A DNA stretch of 64,000 nt from Fibrobacter sp. UWEL (GTDB taxonomy: Bacteria; Fibrobacterota; Fibrobacteria; Fibrobacterales; Fibrobacteraceae). Below the pieces are notes generated by a model. It was not told the DNA's origin. It did not search any database and saw only the letters and a program-made list of their open reading frames with translations. Each line of letters starts with the position of its first letter. Position 1 is the first letter of the stretch. The DNA is taken from contig NZ_FRBE01000005.1 in NCBI RefSeq assembly GCF_900142535.1, forward strand, positions 1 through 64,000, given 5' to 3'. Positions 50,957-58,485 of the stretch are shown in pieces. The position numbers and the translations under genes were made by a program.

Positions 50957-50990
50957 CAGGAGTAAATATAATTTTTTCGCGCATTTTTGG

Positions 50991-51156
50991 GAACACTTGA
51001 ATATGTTAAAACGGGGTAAAAATAGGGGAATTTTAGGCCTTTTAGGCCTAGAAAACAGTAGGAGAACAGCAGAGAACACCTAGAGAACACTTTCGGGAAC
51101 ACCTATCAAAAAAAGTATACCACCCTCAAATTTTTTAGGGTATATTTAGGGAACAC
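50991..51156. promoter_or_regulatory. Cluster of GAACAC boxes upstream of the TIGR02147 gene
   Basis: GAACAC or GAACAG occurs at 50991, 51064, 51074, 51085, 51097 and 51151. The middle four are spaced 10, 11 and 12 bases apart, about one helical turn. The box at 50991 overlaps the expected -35 region of the gene. All point the same way, as iterons do. An autoregulatory operator is an inference. Confidence 0.5.
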
Positions 51157-51171
51157 CCAATCCCATCCCTC

Positions 51172-51208
51172 GGACTCTCGCCGACACTCCCGGCGAGAGT
51201 CCTTTTTT
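51172..51208 (+). terminator. Strong plus-strand terminator without an assigned gene
   Basis: GGACTCTCGCCG pairs with CGGCGAGAGTCC around a 7-base loop, followed by six T residues. No plus-strand gene lies upstream within 2.5 kb, so it probably ends a short unannotated RNA or serves as a barrier. Confidence 0.7.
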
Positions 51209-51241
51209 ATACTCAGGGGGTTCCACCCCCTGAAACCCCTA

Positions 51242-51395
51242 GGCACTTGCATTAGCAAGTGCGACGTACGGATTTGACATCACGATTCCTCTGGTTTTGT
51301 AGGGGGCGCACCCCCCTAGACCCCTTGGCACTTGCATTAGCAAGTGCGACGTACGGATTTGACATCACGATTCCTCTGGTTTTGTAGGGGGCGCA
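51242..51395. repeat. Two copies of a 69-base direct repeat
   Basis: Copies start at 51242 and 51327 (period 85) and look identical over 69 bases. Each begins with the hairpin GCACTTGC-ATTA-GCAAGTGC and ends with a GGGGGCGCA block. G-run and C-run hairpins (GGGGG...CCCCC) lie between and before the copies. The whole 484-base spacer from 50957 to 51440 is non-coding. Confidence 0.88.
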
Positions 51396-51440
51396 GCCCC
51401 TGGCTTTTGCAGTTTACATCATTTTATTATCTTTGGGCGC

Positions 51441-52208
51441 ATGGTCAAAGAGTTTTGCTTTCGAGTGCTCCGTTTTATCGGGGTTTTATGCGTGATTTAT
51501 ATTAGCATGGTGTTTTACCTAGCCTTAACGGAAAGGCAAAAGGCATTTCCCCGCGCAATCACTCATACCGAAGCGAACGCAGCTATTGCAGGAAAGGCAA
51601 AGGGTGTATCCTGCACCCTGGAAGACGGCACTGTTCTCGGAGGCTGGGTAATGGGCGACGGGACAACCCCCGTCCTGTTATATTATCCCGATGCCGAAGA
51701 AGACGCAGCCCAGTTTATCGCAGAAGTGGGCGCCCTCCCCAACGCCACCTTAGTCGCATTCAACTACCGCGGTAGCGCCAACAACAAGGGAAACCCCTCC
51801 CAGGAAACATACGAACCCGACGCAAATCAAATCGCACAATGTGCTGCCCAGGTGAACAACGGAATTGCCTATATTGCAGGTCGTGGCACCGGCGCCGTAC
51901 TCGCAGCAAAGCAGGGACTTATTCCAACTTACAATAATTCAAGTTTGATTTTCATCGATCCCGTCTTCAGCATCGCCGACGCAATCTCCAGCAAGTATGG
52001 ATTCCTTTATCCCAAGTTTTTGATTCGCGCAAACGTATCCGTGGAACCCGACCAACTGGAAAAAATTGCAGCCAAATCGACCATCATTTACGACCAAAGC
52101 CAGTTTGAATTAAGGACAAACGAAAATAGTGTGACCTTCGTCACATCCCGTAGAATCTGGCGTAAAGGCAATCCGCTCAAAGAAGTATTTGCGAATTTGA
52201 CGAAATAA
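51441..52208 (+). CDS. Membrane-anchored alpha/beta-hydrolase-fold protein, nucleophile missing
   Basis: A 255-residue protein with one N-terminal transmembrane helix (about 8-27), then an alpha/beta-hydrolase-like domain. The strand-turn motif normally GxSxG is AGRGTGAVLAAKQ, so Gly occupies the nucleophile position. FNYRGSANNKG resembles the oxyanion/NYRG loop. The Asp in FIDPVF may be retained, but no active serine is visible. This suggests a binding or scaffold protein rather than an esterase. A TATCTT box ends 7 bases before the ATG, with no clear ribosome-binding site. Confidence 0.65.
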   Translation: MVKEFCFRVLRFIGVLCVIYISMVFYLALTERQKAFPRAITHTEANAAIAGKAKGVSCTLEDGTVLGGWVMGDGTTPVLLYYPDAEEDAAQFIAEVGALPNATLVAFNYRGSANNKGNPSQETYEPDANQIAQCAAQVNNGIAYIAGRGTGAVLAAKQGLIPTYNNSSLIFIDPVFSIADAISSKYGFLYPKFLIRANVSVEPDQLEKIAAKSTIIYDQSQFELRTNENSVTFVTSRRIWRKGNPLKEVFANLTK

Positions 52209-52381
52209 ACGCATATTTTACATACAACTTCTCTTCATATAAAGTTCAGAAGTATTTTTTATACATCACTCGCGCTTACAAAAAGATTATTTCGCATTTC
52301 GCTTTATTCTTTTTTTCTCACATCCCTAACAAACTTCGTAAATTTTTGTTAATTTACTTTGAAAACAAAAGGAGTTGTTAA

Positions 52382-53128
52382 ATGGAAAATATCATCGTCA
52401 AAATGGACATCCGCGGCTTTCTCCGTTTTCCCCTTCAGGCTATCAAGACTCTGAAGTTGGATAAGCTCGCCAAGCAGGAAACCAATAAGAAGGGTGAAGT
52501 CACCGAAATCGGCCCCTATGCAGACATCGAAGTAGACCCCGTTAGCAAGCGCATTGCTATCACTCCCATCAAGGAACCCAAGGCTACTTCTTTCCGTTTC
52601 ATTCCGGGTGTTAACGGTTCCAAGTCCAAGTTCCTGTATTTCAAGGGCGCTCTGAACGCTATCGGCGAAAAGATCGCTACCGGTTCCTACGAACTGGAAA
52701 AAGACGGCAACAAGTACATCTTCACTAACGCAAACTCCAACAAGAAGAAGGGTACCTGGCAGCCTATTGCATGCCGAAATGCGGTTGCAAACAAGACCAT
52801 GCTCTCCATCGACACTCGCGGAACTATTATATTTGACAGGAACACTAAAAATGGCGTGAACACCGTGGTCAATAAGACTATGGTTGCTGAATTCGACAAG
52901 GCCAAGAAGACCTTCACCCTGACCTTCAGCAAGGAAAAGGGATTCATCAACGTTCGCACCATTGCTAGTCACGCAAACGCCTCCTTCATGGGAACACTTT
53001 CCTCCCACGGTATTGCTCTTCCCAAGAGCAGCTTCCGTACGGAATGTTCCGTGAACGGCAAAACAGTCACCTTCAACGTTGCCGGACTGGTCACAAACCA
53101 GAAGGCAGCCAAAGGCTCCAAGAAGTAA
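52382..53128 (+). CDS. Protein of unknown function with two similar segments
   Basis: A 248-residue basic protein without a signal peptide. Segments near residue 8 (KMDIRGFLRFPLQAIK) and near 141 (SIDTRGTIIFDRNTK) look alike. Each is followed by a charged strand region (IEVDPVSKRIAITPI and AEFDKAKKTFTLTFS), which faintly recalls the swapped-hairpin AbrB/SpoVT pattern. I would not assign it. AAAGGAG stands before the ATG. A small membrane protein gene follows 20 bases later, so the two may work together. Confidence 0.6.
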   Translation: MENIIVKMDIRGFLRFPLQAIKTLKLDKLAKQETNKKGEVTEIGPYADIEVDPVSKRIAITPIKEPKATSFRFIPGVNGSKSKFLYFKGALNAIGEKIATGSYELEKDGNKYIFTNANSNKKKGTWQPIACRNAVANKTMLSIDTRGTIIFDRNTKNGVNTVVNKTMVAEFDKAKKTFTLTFSKEKGFINVRTIASHANASFMGTLSSHGIALPKSSFRTECSVNGKTVTFNVAGLVTNQKAAKGSKK

Positions 53129-53148
53129 TTTGACAGTAGAGGTCAAAA

Positions 53149-53604
53149 ATGGTTGATGTTTTCAAAGTATTTTACGCCACCCATTACAACATCGGTGCAG
53201 TAAGTGCATTGCTCCTCTTGTTTCTGATTTTCCTTCTCTCGAAGAAGAATCTCAGGACGGGTGTCGTAATTTTAGCAGTTCTCGTTGCAATCAACGTGGC
53301 TGTATACAAGAAGACATTCAACAAAGCTTGGACCATTGAGCTTGAACCCGAAAAGACGGAACAAAGCGACGACGGCTACAATAACGAGTTCGCCGTTGAA
53401 AAGGTCACGTTCTCCATCAAGAACTGGTCTTTCGTCGACAAGAAGGGTACAACCCATCATTGGTGCTGGGTCGAAGATTACTGGGATTCTTTTGCAAACA
53501 CAGATATCGTGGCTAAGCTCTGGGGATCCAACGCAGGCAAGAAGGTCAGAAAGTCGACCGAATCCCGTCTGGACGTAAACGAATCTCAGAATAACGAAAA
53601 CTAG
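53149..53604 (+). CDS. Small membrane protein, unknown function
   Basis: A 151-residue protein with two N-terminal transmembrane segments (about 18-30 and 38-52), then a soluble domain with several tryptophans (FSIKNWSFVDKKGTTHHWCW). No family recognised. It is cotranscribed with the preceding gene and overlaps the convergent lpxH gene by 4 bases. Confidence 0.6.
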   Translation: MVDVFKVFYATHYNIGAVSALLLLFLIFLLSKKNLRTGVVILAVLVAINVAVYKKTFNKAWTIELEPEKTEQSDDGYNNEFAVEKVTFSIKNWSFVDKKGTTHHWCWVEDYWDSFANTDIVAKLWGSNAGKKVRKSTESRLDVNESQNNEN

Positions 53605-54332
53605 TCTTTCGTTTTAAATTCTCCCAAGCTTATCTCACCTGCTTCCATCTGGAGGTAGGTGAGTTTTTTTATCCATTCGCCAGAAGACGCTGCAGTACCG
53701 TGATCCAGATTCCATATACCGGAAATATGAATATGGCCGAAGATGCAGAAGTCGCAGTTTTCCTTTTTCATAATGCGATCCGCCCAGGCCTGGTATTCCT
53801 TAAGATTGATGACACGATCCTCCCCCGCCTTACGGCTGCTACGCCCCACAAAGCGAGCAAGAGCCATCCCCCAGTCCGGATGAATCTGCTTGAATAGGAA
53901 ACGATTTAAGGGGAAGTCCAGAATACGACGGAACAGACGGTATCCAAAGTCAGATTTGGCCACACCGTCCCCATGTCTAAAGAGGACGCGTTTCCCCTGA
54001 ATTTCCAGGACAACCTGTTTATGAACATGAACGCCCAGCGATTTCGGGAAAAACGTTCCATAAGCGAAGTCGTGATTTCCCTGGAGCAAATGGACTTCCG
54101 TACCGGATTCCACAAGCTTCTTTAGGGCAAAATACAAGTCGAAATGATTACGGCATACATAATCATTGTACTCGTACCAAAATTCAAAAAGATCTCCCAC
54201 AATGACTACGTGAGAAGCCTTTCCCTGCAAGGATTCCAGGAATTGAATCAGCTGAGATTCCCTGTTCTCTATAGCACCAGGAGGGTTCACCCCTAAATGG
54301 GCGTCCGAAATAAAGAAGGCTTTACGATCCAT
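53601..54332 (-). CDS. lpxH: UDP-2,3-diacylglucosamine diphosphatase (LpxH-type)
   Basis: It hydrolyses UDP-2,3-diacylglucosamine to lipid X in lipid A synthesis, at the inner face of the cytoplasmic membrane. The 243-residue calcineurin-fold enzyme shows the metal motifs FISDAHLG, GDLFEFW, QGNHDF, RHGDG and FGHIHISG in the expected order. The spacing matches LpxH rather than other metallophosphatases. A TAGATT box ends 6 bases before the ATG; the divergent lipoprotein gene has the same arrangement. Confidence 0.88.
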   Translation of the reverse strand: MDRKAFFISDAHLGVNPPGAIENRESQLIQFLESLQGKASHVVIVGDLFEFWYEYNDYVCRNHFDLYFALKKLVESGTEVHLLQGNHDFAYGTFFPKSLGVHVHKQVVLEIQGKRVLFRHGDGVAKSDFGYRLFRRILDFPLNRFLFKQIHPDWGMALARFVGRSSRKAGEDRVINLKEYQAWADRIMKKENCDFCIFGHIHISGIWNLDHGTAASSGEWIKKLTYLQMEAGEISLGEFKTKD

Positions 54333-54371
54333 GCCCCCAATCTAAAAAAATCTTTAGCTATTTTTTGTGCA

Positions 54372-54944
54372 ATGGTTATCAAAATGAAAAAAGTCTGGCT
54401 ATTTTTCGCATCCACAGCGATGCTTCTCATGGGAACATCCTGTTCCATCGACCTTACACGTCTCGGCGGCCTCGACCAGCCAAAGACAATTCCTTTCTTT
54501 GAACCCATCGCTATTAACTACGGCGGAGAAGCCTCCTTGCTGGACGTCCAGCTGCAGCGAGCCTACACAGCAGCGGTAGACACTTCCGTCTACCCTATGG
54601 AAACCTGCCGCGGAAACATTACCATCGACGCTTCCGTGCAGCAGAATCAAGAAGATAAGGGCAGCGCCTGGGCAGTCCCCCTGACGATTATCCCCATTTG
54701 GCCCATCATGCCTGTGGACGAAACCTTAAAGTACCACATGACCACCCACATTTTCTGCAACGGAAGTCTTACCTTCAAGGCAGAATTTGACGAATCAGAA
54801 CCCGTGAGAGCCTTCTGGTATGGCAAGCTCCGTTCCGACTTGGTCAACAAGGCTTCCGAAGCCATGCACCAGAGATTACTGAATCGTCTAAAATACGAAT
54901 TGCAACTGAAACGCAATACGGATTTAAATGCAGGCCTTTCCTAA
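54372..54944 (+). CDS. Lipoprotein, unknown function
   Basis: About 190 residues with lipobox MGTSC. The mature part (beta-rich, with LTIIPIWPIMPVDETLKY as a hydrophobic hairpin) is unassigned. I chose the ATG at 54372; one at 54384 also gives a signal peptide. A TATTTT box ends 7 bases upstream of 54372 and no ribosome-binding site exists. rsmI follows 22 bases later. Confidence 0.6.
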   Translation: MVIKMKKVWLFFASTAMLLMGTSCSIDLTRLGGLDQPKTIPFFEPIAINYGGEASLLDVQLQRAYTAAVDTSVYPMETCRGNITIDASVQQNQEDKGSAWAVPLTIIPIWPIMPVDETLKYHMTTHIFCNGSLTFKAEFDESEPVRAFWYGKLRSDLVNKASEAMHQRLLNRLKYELQLKRNTDLNAGLS

Positions 54945-54966
54945 TACCATTTTGTAGATTCATCCT

Positions 54967-55653
54967 ATGGCACATACACTTTATATCGTCGCTACGCCTA
55001 TTGGCAACATGGAAGACATCACCTACCGTGCAGTCCGCATCCTGAAGGAAGTCCCCCTGGTTCTTGCCGAAGACACACGCCATTCCAGAGTTCTTTTTGA
55101 CGCATACAATATTAGCACCCCCATGGAAGCCTATCATGACTTCAACAAGGAAAAGGTGACCCCAAAGTATGTGGAATTTCTAAAGAACGAAGGGGACATC
55201 GCCCTCATTAGCGACGCAGGTACGCCTGGCGTAGCTGACCCCGCATTTAACCTAGTGCGAGAATGTGTTCGCGAGGGCATTGACGTCCGAGCAGTTCCCG
55301 GACCTTGCGCCATGATTACCGCACTGATCAGCAGCGGCATGCCCACAGACCACTTTGCATTCCAGTATTTCTCCCCTAAGAAAAGCGCCCAGCGCATCCA
55401 TCTGCTGGAAAAACTAAAGGACGAGGAAGCAACCCAGATTTTCTATGCAAGCCCCCACAACATTGACAAGTTCGTGGAAGAAATCAAGTTGGTCTTTGGC
55501 GACATCAAGATTGCCCTCATGCGAGAATTGACCAAGAAGTTCGAAGAACATCTGATCGGTACGCCTACAGAAATTTCCGCCCATTTCAAGAGTCATCCTC
55601 CCAAGGGTGAATTCGTCCTGATTTTTAATCCTCAGGACAAGAGCGGACTGTAA
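54967..55653 (+). CDS. rsmI: 16S rRNA (cytidine-2'-O)-methyltransferase RsmI
   Basis: It methylates the 2'-O of C1402 in 16S rRNA. The 228-residue tetrapyrrole-methylase-fold protein has ATPIGNMEDITYRAVRIL (N-terminal motif), AEDTRHSR, LISDAGTPGVADP and VPGPCAMI-type SAM-site motifs, with a C-terminal KGEFVLIF strand. It is somewhat shorter than E. coli RsmI (286) because it lacks the extra C-terminal part. A TAGATT box ends 6 bases before the ATG, with no clear ribosome-binding site. Confidence 0.95.
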   Translation: MAHTLYIVATPIGNMEDITYRAVRILKEVPLVLAEDTRHSRVLFDAYNISTPMEAYHDFNKEKVTPKYVEFLKNEGDIALISDAGTPGVADPAFNLVRECVREGIDVRAVPGPCAMITALISSGMPTDHFAFQYFSPKKSAQRIHLLEKLKDEEATQIFYASPHNIDKFVEEIKLVFGDIKIALMRELTKKFEEHLIGTPTEISAHFKSHPPKGEFVLIFNPQDKSGL

Positions 55654-55678
55654 TTTAATTAGGAATGCAGATTTGTGC

Positions 55679-55705
55679 GTCATTCTGAACGAAGTGAAGA
55701 ATCCA
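55679..55705 (+). repeat. REP-like element, GTCATTCTGAACGAAG type
   Basis: GTCATTCTGAACGAAGTGAA followed by GAATCCA, between rsmI and lnt. It is the closest relative of the element inside the FISUMP signal peptide at 36112-36138. Confidence 0.7.
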
Positions 55706-55721
55706 GAAGAGCGAGTATTAA

Positions 55722-57695
55722 ATGATAAAAGATTATTTCTTGAGGAAACTTAAAGGTCTTCCTAAATTTTTCTGGATTTATGCAGCCGTAATTTTTATAA
55801 CGGAAATTGTCGTGCTTGCACTGCGTCCAGATGAGCCAGGCCTTTATACCTTCTTCCCGCAATTTGCCCCTCTAGTAGCATCCCTCGTATTCCTTCCCTT
55901 CAAAAACATCCGGAGGAACTTTTCCCGCTGGCTCTATACATACAGCCTTCTCTCCTTCATTTTTCTTGCGATAGACTACAACACGTTTAACCATAATGGA
56001 GCTGGCCACGCAGGTTTAATCCATATCGCCACCACATTCCTACCCGCAGGTCTTTTCTGGATTTTCAAGTTCATCTGCTGGAATGTCCGTCGTGTAAAGG
56101 AAAGTGATTCACGTACCGCCCTCATGTTAAGCGTATTTGCCTGGGGATTGTATGCATTCGCGTTTCCTCCCATGCCCTTGGGACCTGCAGCCTTGCTTTT
56201 ACTGGTACCTTGGTTCATCGTACTAAACCGATTCGGTCGTCAGCAGGCTTTATTCGCAACCTTCTGGTCCGGATTTCTATATAACGCCATCAATTATTAC
56301 TGGATTTACAACGTGATGAATGTGGAAACAGCCCCTTCAGGCCTCATCCTGTTCGGTCTGTTCCTGCTCATCGCTTATTTCAGCGCCTATAACGTTCTCG
56401 CCGCATTTATCTATACCATCGTCAAGAACATCCTCATTAAGGGATATCGAATCCTCCTGTGGATTTACCCGATTTTCTATGCGGGTATTGAAATGACACG
56501 CACCCGCGGGGACTTCAGCTTTCCCTGGAGCCATCTGGGATACGTATTCGGTAACCACATTGAATTTTTGCAGTTGCTCCCCTGGGTGGGAATTTTCGGA
56601 TACACCATCCTGGTAGTAACGTCCAACCAGACCGTAGCCATCGCCTTCGAGAAGCTTTCTGCAAAGGGGCTCAAGGACAAGCAGGAACTGAAAAGAACCG
56701 TTCCCGTCTTGAGCATTCCCGCAATCATTCTCCTATCCCTTTTCCTGCAAGGATCCTACGTTCTCTCCAAGCCAGAAGCAGCACCCTTCTATGGGGCTGA
56801 CAACAAGGAAAATCCCTCCGTCGCTCTGGTACAGCCCAGCATTGCACAAGGCGCCAAGTGGAGTAAGGAACGTTTTGAAAATATCGTCAACAAGACCCTT
56901 GGGATGGTGAAGGATAGCGTCGCACCCGAAACCGACTTAATCGTTCTTGCTGAAACCGCCATTCCAGATTATATCCGCAGGCAGCCTAAAGTCATTCGTA
57001 GGTTGCACCGCCTTGCAGACGAAATGCAGGGAAGCATCCTCACAGGAACTCTGGACTATAAGCGAAATGATCCCGGATCCATCCGTAAGTACGACATTTA
57101 CAATTCCGCATTTCTATTTACCCCTCACGACATTTCTTTCCCCCAGCGCTACATCAAGAAACATCTGGTGCCCTTTAGCGAACGAATTCCCTTCGACGAC
57201 ATCTTCCCCATCCTGAACTATGTGGACCTGGGCGAAGGAGACTTTGTTACTGGCAAGGAGACTCCCGTTTACGGTTCCTTCAAGTGGACTCCCTACATCT
57301 GCTATGACGCCATCTTCGGCGACTTGATTCGCGAAGCAATCCGCGAAGGATCTCGTCTAATGGTGAACATCACCAACGACGGTTGGTTCGGCAAGAGCAC
57401 TGCTCCCTACCAGCACATGAACCTCATCCGCTACCGCGCTATCGAAAACGGGATGCCCGTAGCTAGACTTGCAAACTCCGGCGTATCCCTGTTCATTGAC
57501 CAGTATGGACATTACGACCAGAATACGGATATTTTTGTCGATGCAGTCATACAAAGAAAAATGCCCCTCAAGACAAGGGACACTCTCTATAGTCATATTG
57601 GGGATGCTGTGGAAACAGCTTTACTGTGGTTTTTCCTGATTTACGCCATTACAAGCCTTATCTTCTTCTTCAGGAATCGTAAGGCAAGTAATTAG
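55722..57695 (+). CDS. lnt: Apolipoprotein N-acyltransferase (Lnt)
   Basis: The last step of lipoprotein maturation: transfer of an acyl chain to the N-terminal cysteine, at the periplasmic face. The 657-residue protein has about eight transmembrane segments, then a nitrilase-like domain: LIVLAETAIPDYIRR with the Glu, KKHLVPFSERIPF with the Lys, and PYICYDAIFGDLIRE with the catalytic Cys (Cys-Tyr-Asp rather than the commoner CYE). It is about 150 residues longer than E. coli Lnt. The extra length is mainly an N-terminal block with additional transmembrane segments. The 3' end overlaps the convergent gene by 4 bases. Confidence 0.92.
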   Translation: MIKDYFLRKLKGLPKFFWIYAAVIFITEIVVLALRPDEPGLYTFFPQFAPLVASLVFLPFKNIRRNFSRWLYTYSLLSFIFLAIDYNTFNHNGAGHAGLIHIATTFLPAGLFWIFKFICWNVRRVKESDSRTALMLSVFAWGLYAFAFPPMPLGPAALLLLVPWFIVLNRFGRQQALFATFWSGFLYNAINYYWIYNVMNVETAPSGLILFGLFLLIAYFSAYNVLAAFIYTIVKNILIKGYRILLWIYPIFYAGIEMTRTRGDFSFPWSHLGYVFGNHIEFLQLLPWVGIFGYTILVVTSNQTVAIAFEKLSAKGLKDKQELKRTVPVLSIPAIILLSLFLQGSYVLSKPEAAPFYGADNKENPSVALVQPSIAQGAKWSKERFENIVNKTLGMVKDSVAPETDLIVLAETAIPDYIRRQPKVIRRLHRLADEMQGSILTGTLDYKRNDPGSIRKYDIYNSAFLFTPHDISFPQRYIKKHLVPFSERIPFDDIFPILNYVDLGEGDFVTGKETPVYGSFKWTPYICYDAIFGDLIREAIREGSRLMVNITNDGWFGKSTAPYQHMNLIRYRAIENGMPVARLANSGVSLFIDQYGHYDQNTDIFVDAVIQRKMPLKTRDTLYSHIGDAVETALLWFFLIYAITSLIFFFRNRKASN

Positions 57696-58336
57696 AACAA
57701 GAGCATGGGAGGCCAATGTCCGGCCTTGGGTCTTTCCTTAAATTGAGCGTAAGGAAGGAAGTCCTTTAGGCTGTTGGTCATTGCAGGTTTTATCGCCTGA
57801 TCCATCCTTCCATAAAGGACTTTTGTTTCTCCAGAGCCATCAAAAGGAATTTCAGAATTAATCTGATTTTGGGCAAGATAGGCAAGTCCATCCCCTAGAG
57901 CATTGGGAGACATCTTCTTGGCAGCGCCACGCCATTCATCCACCCAGTCTCCAAATTCTTCGTCAAATAATTCCATAAAGGCGTTGAGGAAAGGATCAAC
58001 AGAAGACTTTGTCTGTGTGGCAATAAACATGAGGTTCTGCTGATTCCAGTTATTTTCTTCTGAACAGAAATTCGTGAATGGGGATAGCAAAAGCCAGTTT
58101 TGTTCCTTAGGCCTTTTATCGCTATTCTTCAAAAGAGCTAGAGCTCCAAGACCCCAGCCCACTACATGGGTGGCCGAGTCCATCCCCTCCAGTTCATAAA
58201 GATTGGACAGGTGTGAAATCATGTTTTCATAGGAAACAAAAGTGTGCTCTGCATCAGAGCTCACTTCCATTAGGTCGTCTTCCCAGAGGCTCAAATCGGA
58301 CGCCCAATCCGGTAACCAAATCCACTTTTCGTACAT
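57692..58336 (-). CDS. BioH-like alpha/beta-hydrolase-fold protein, nucleophile missing
   Basis: A 214-residue soluble protein that follows the BioH/pimeloyl-ACP methyl ester esterase order: a short N-terminal LPDWASDLSLWED, the elbow VVGWGLGALALLKN, an acid-loop motif YGRMDQAIKP, and a His in KAGHWPPM. In BioH the elbow reads GWSxG; here it is GWGLG, so the nucleophile serine is Gly. The remaining triad-like positions (Asp in the acid loop and the His) look intact. It may be a binding protein, or a hydrolase with another mechanism. A GAGGT ribosome-binding site precedes the ATG. Confidence 0.7.
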   Translation of the reverse strand: MYEKWIWLPDWASDLSLWEDDLMEVSSDAEHTFVSYENMISHLSNLYELEGMDSATHVVGWGLGALALLKNSDKRPKEQNWLLLSPFTNFCSEENNWNQQNLMFIATQTKSSVDPFLNAFMELFDEEFGDWVDEWRGAAKKMSPNALGDGLAYLAQNQINSEIPFDGSGETKVLYGRMDQAIKPAMTNSLKDFLPYAQFKERPKAGHWPPMLLF

Positions 58337-58448
58337 AACTGTACCTCACACCCAATTGTAAATTCTTTTTTAAATATACAGCCTTTTTTCATAAAGTATC
58401 ACTCGTCCTAAAAAAAACTCATTTGGTCTCATTTTTTTTCAAATCTAC

Positions 58449-58477
58449 TTGACCGCCCCATAGTGTTTACATATTTT
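58449..58477 (+). promoter_or_regulatory. Promoter of the DUF6175-like lipoprotein cluster
   Basis: TTGACC (58449-58454), a 17-base spacer, TATTTT (58472-58477). The ATG at 58486 is 8 bases further, so transcription would start at or next to the start codon. Confidence 0.65.
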
Positions 58478-58485
58478 TTACTTAT

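Noticed and set aside
51242-51395. CRISPR-like array
   Set aside because: Only two copies, repeat unit 69 bases with a 16-base spacer, no cas genes, and hairpins with G-runs unlike CRISPR repeats.
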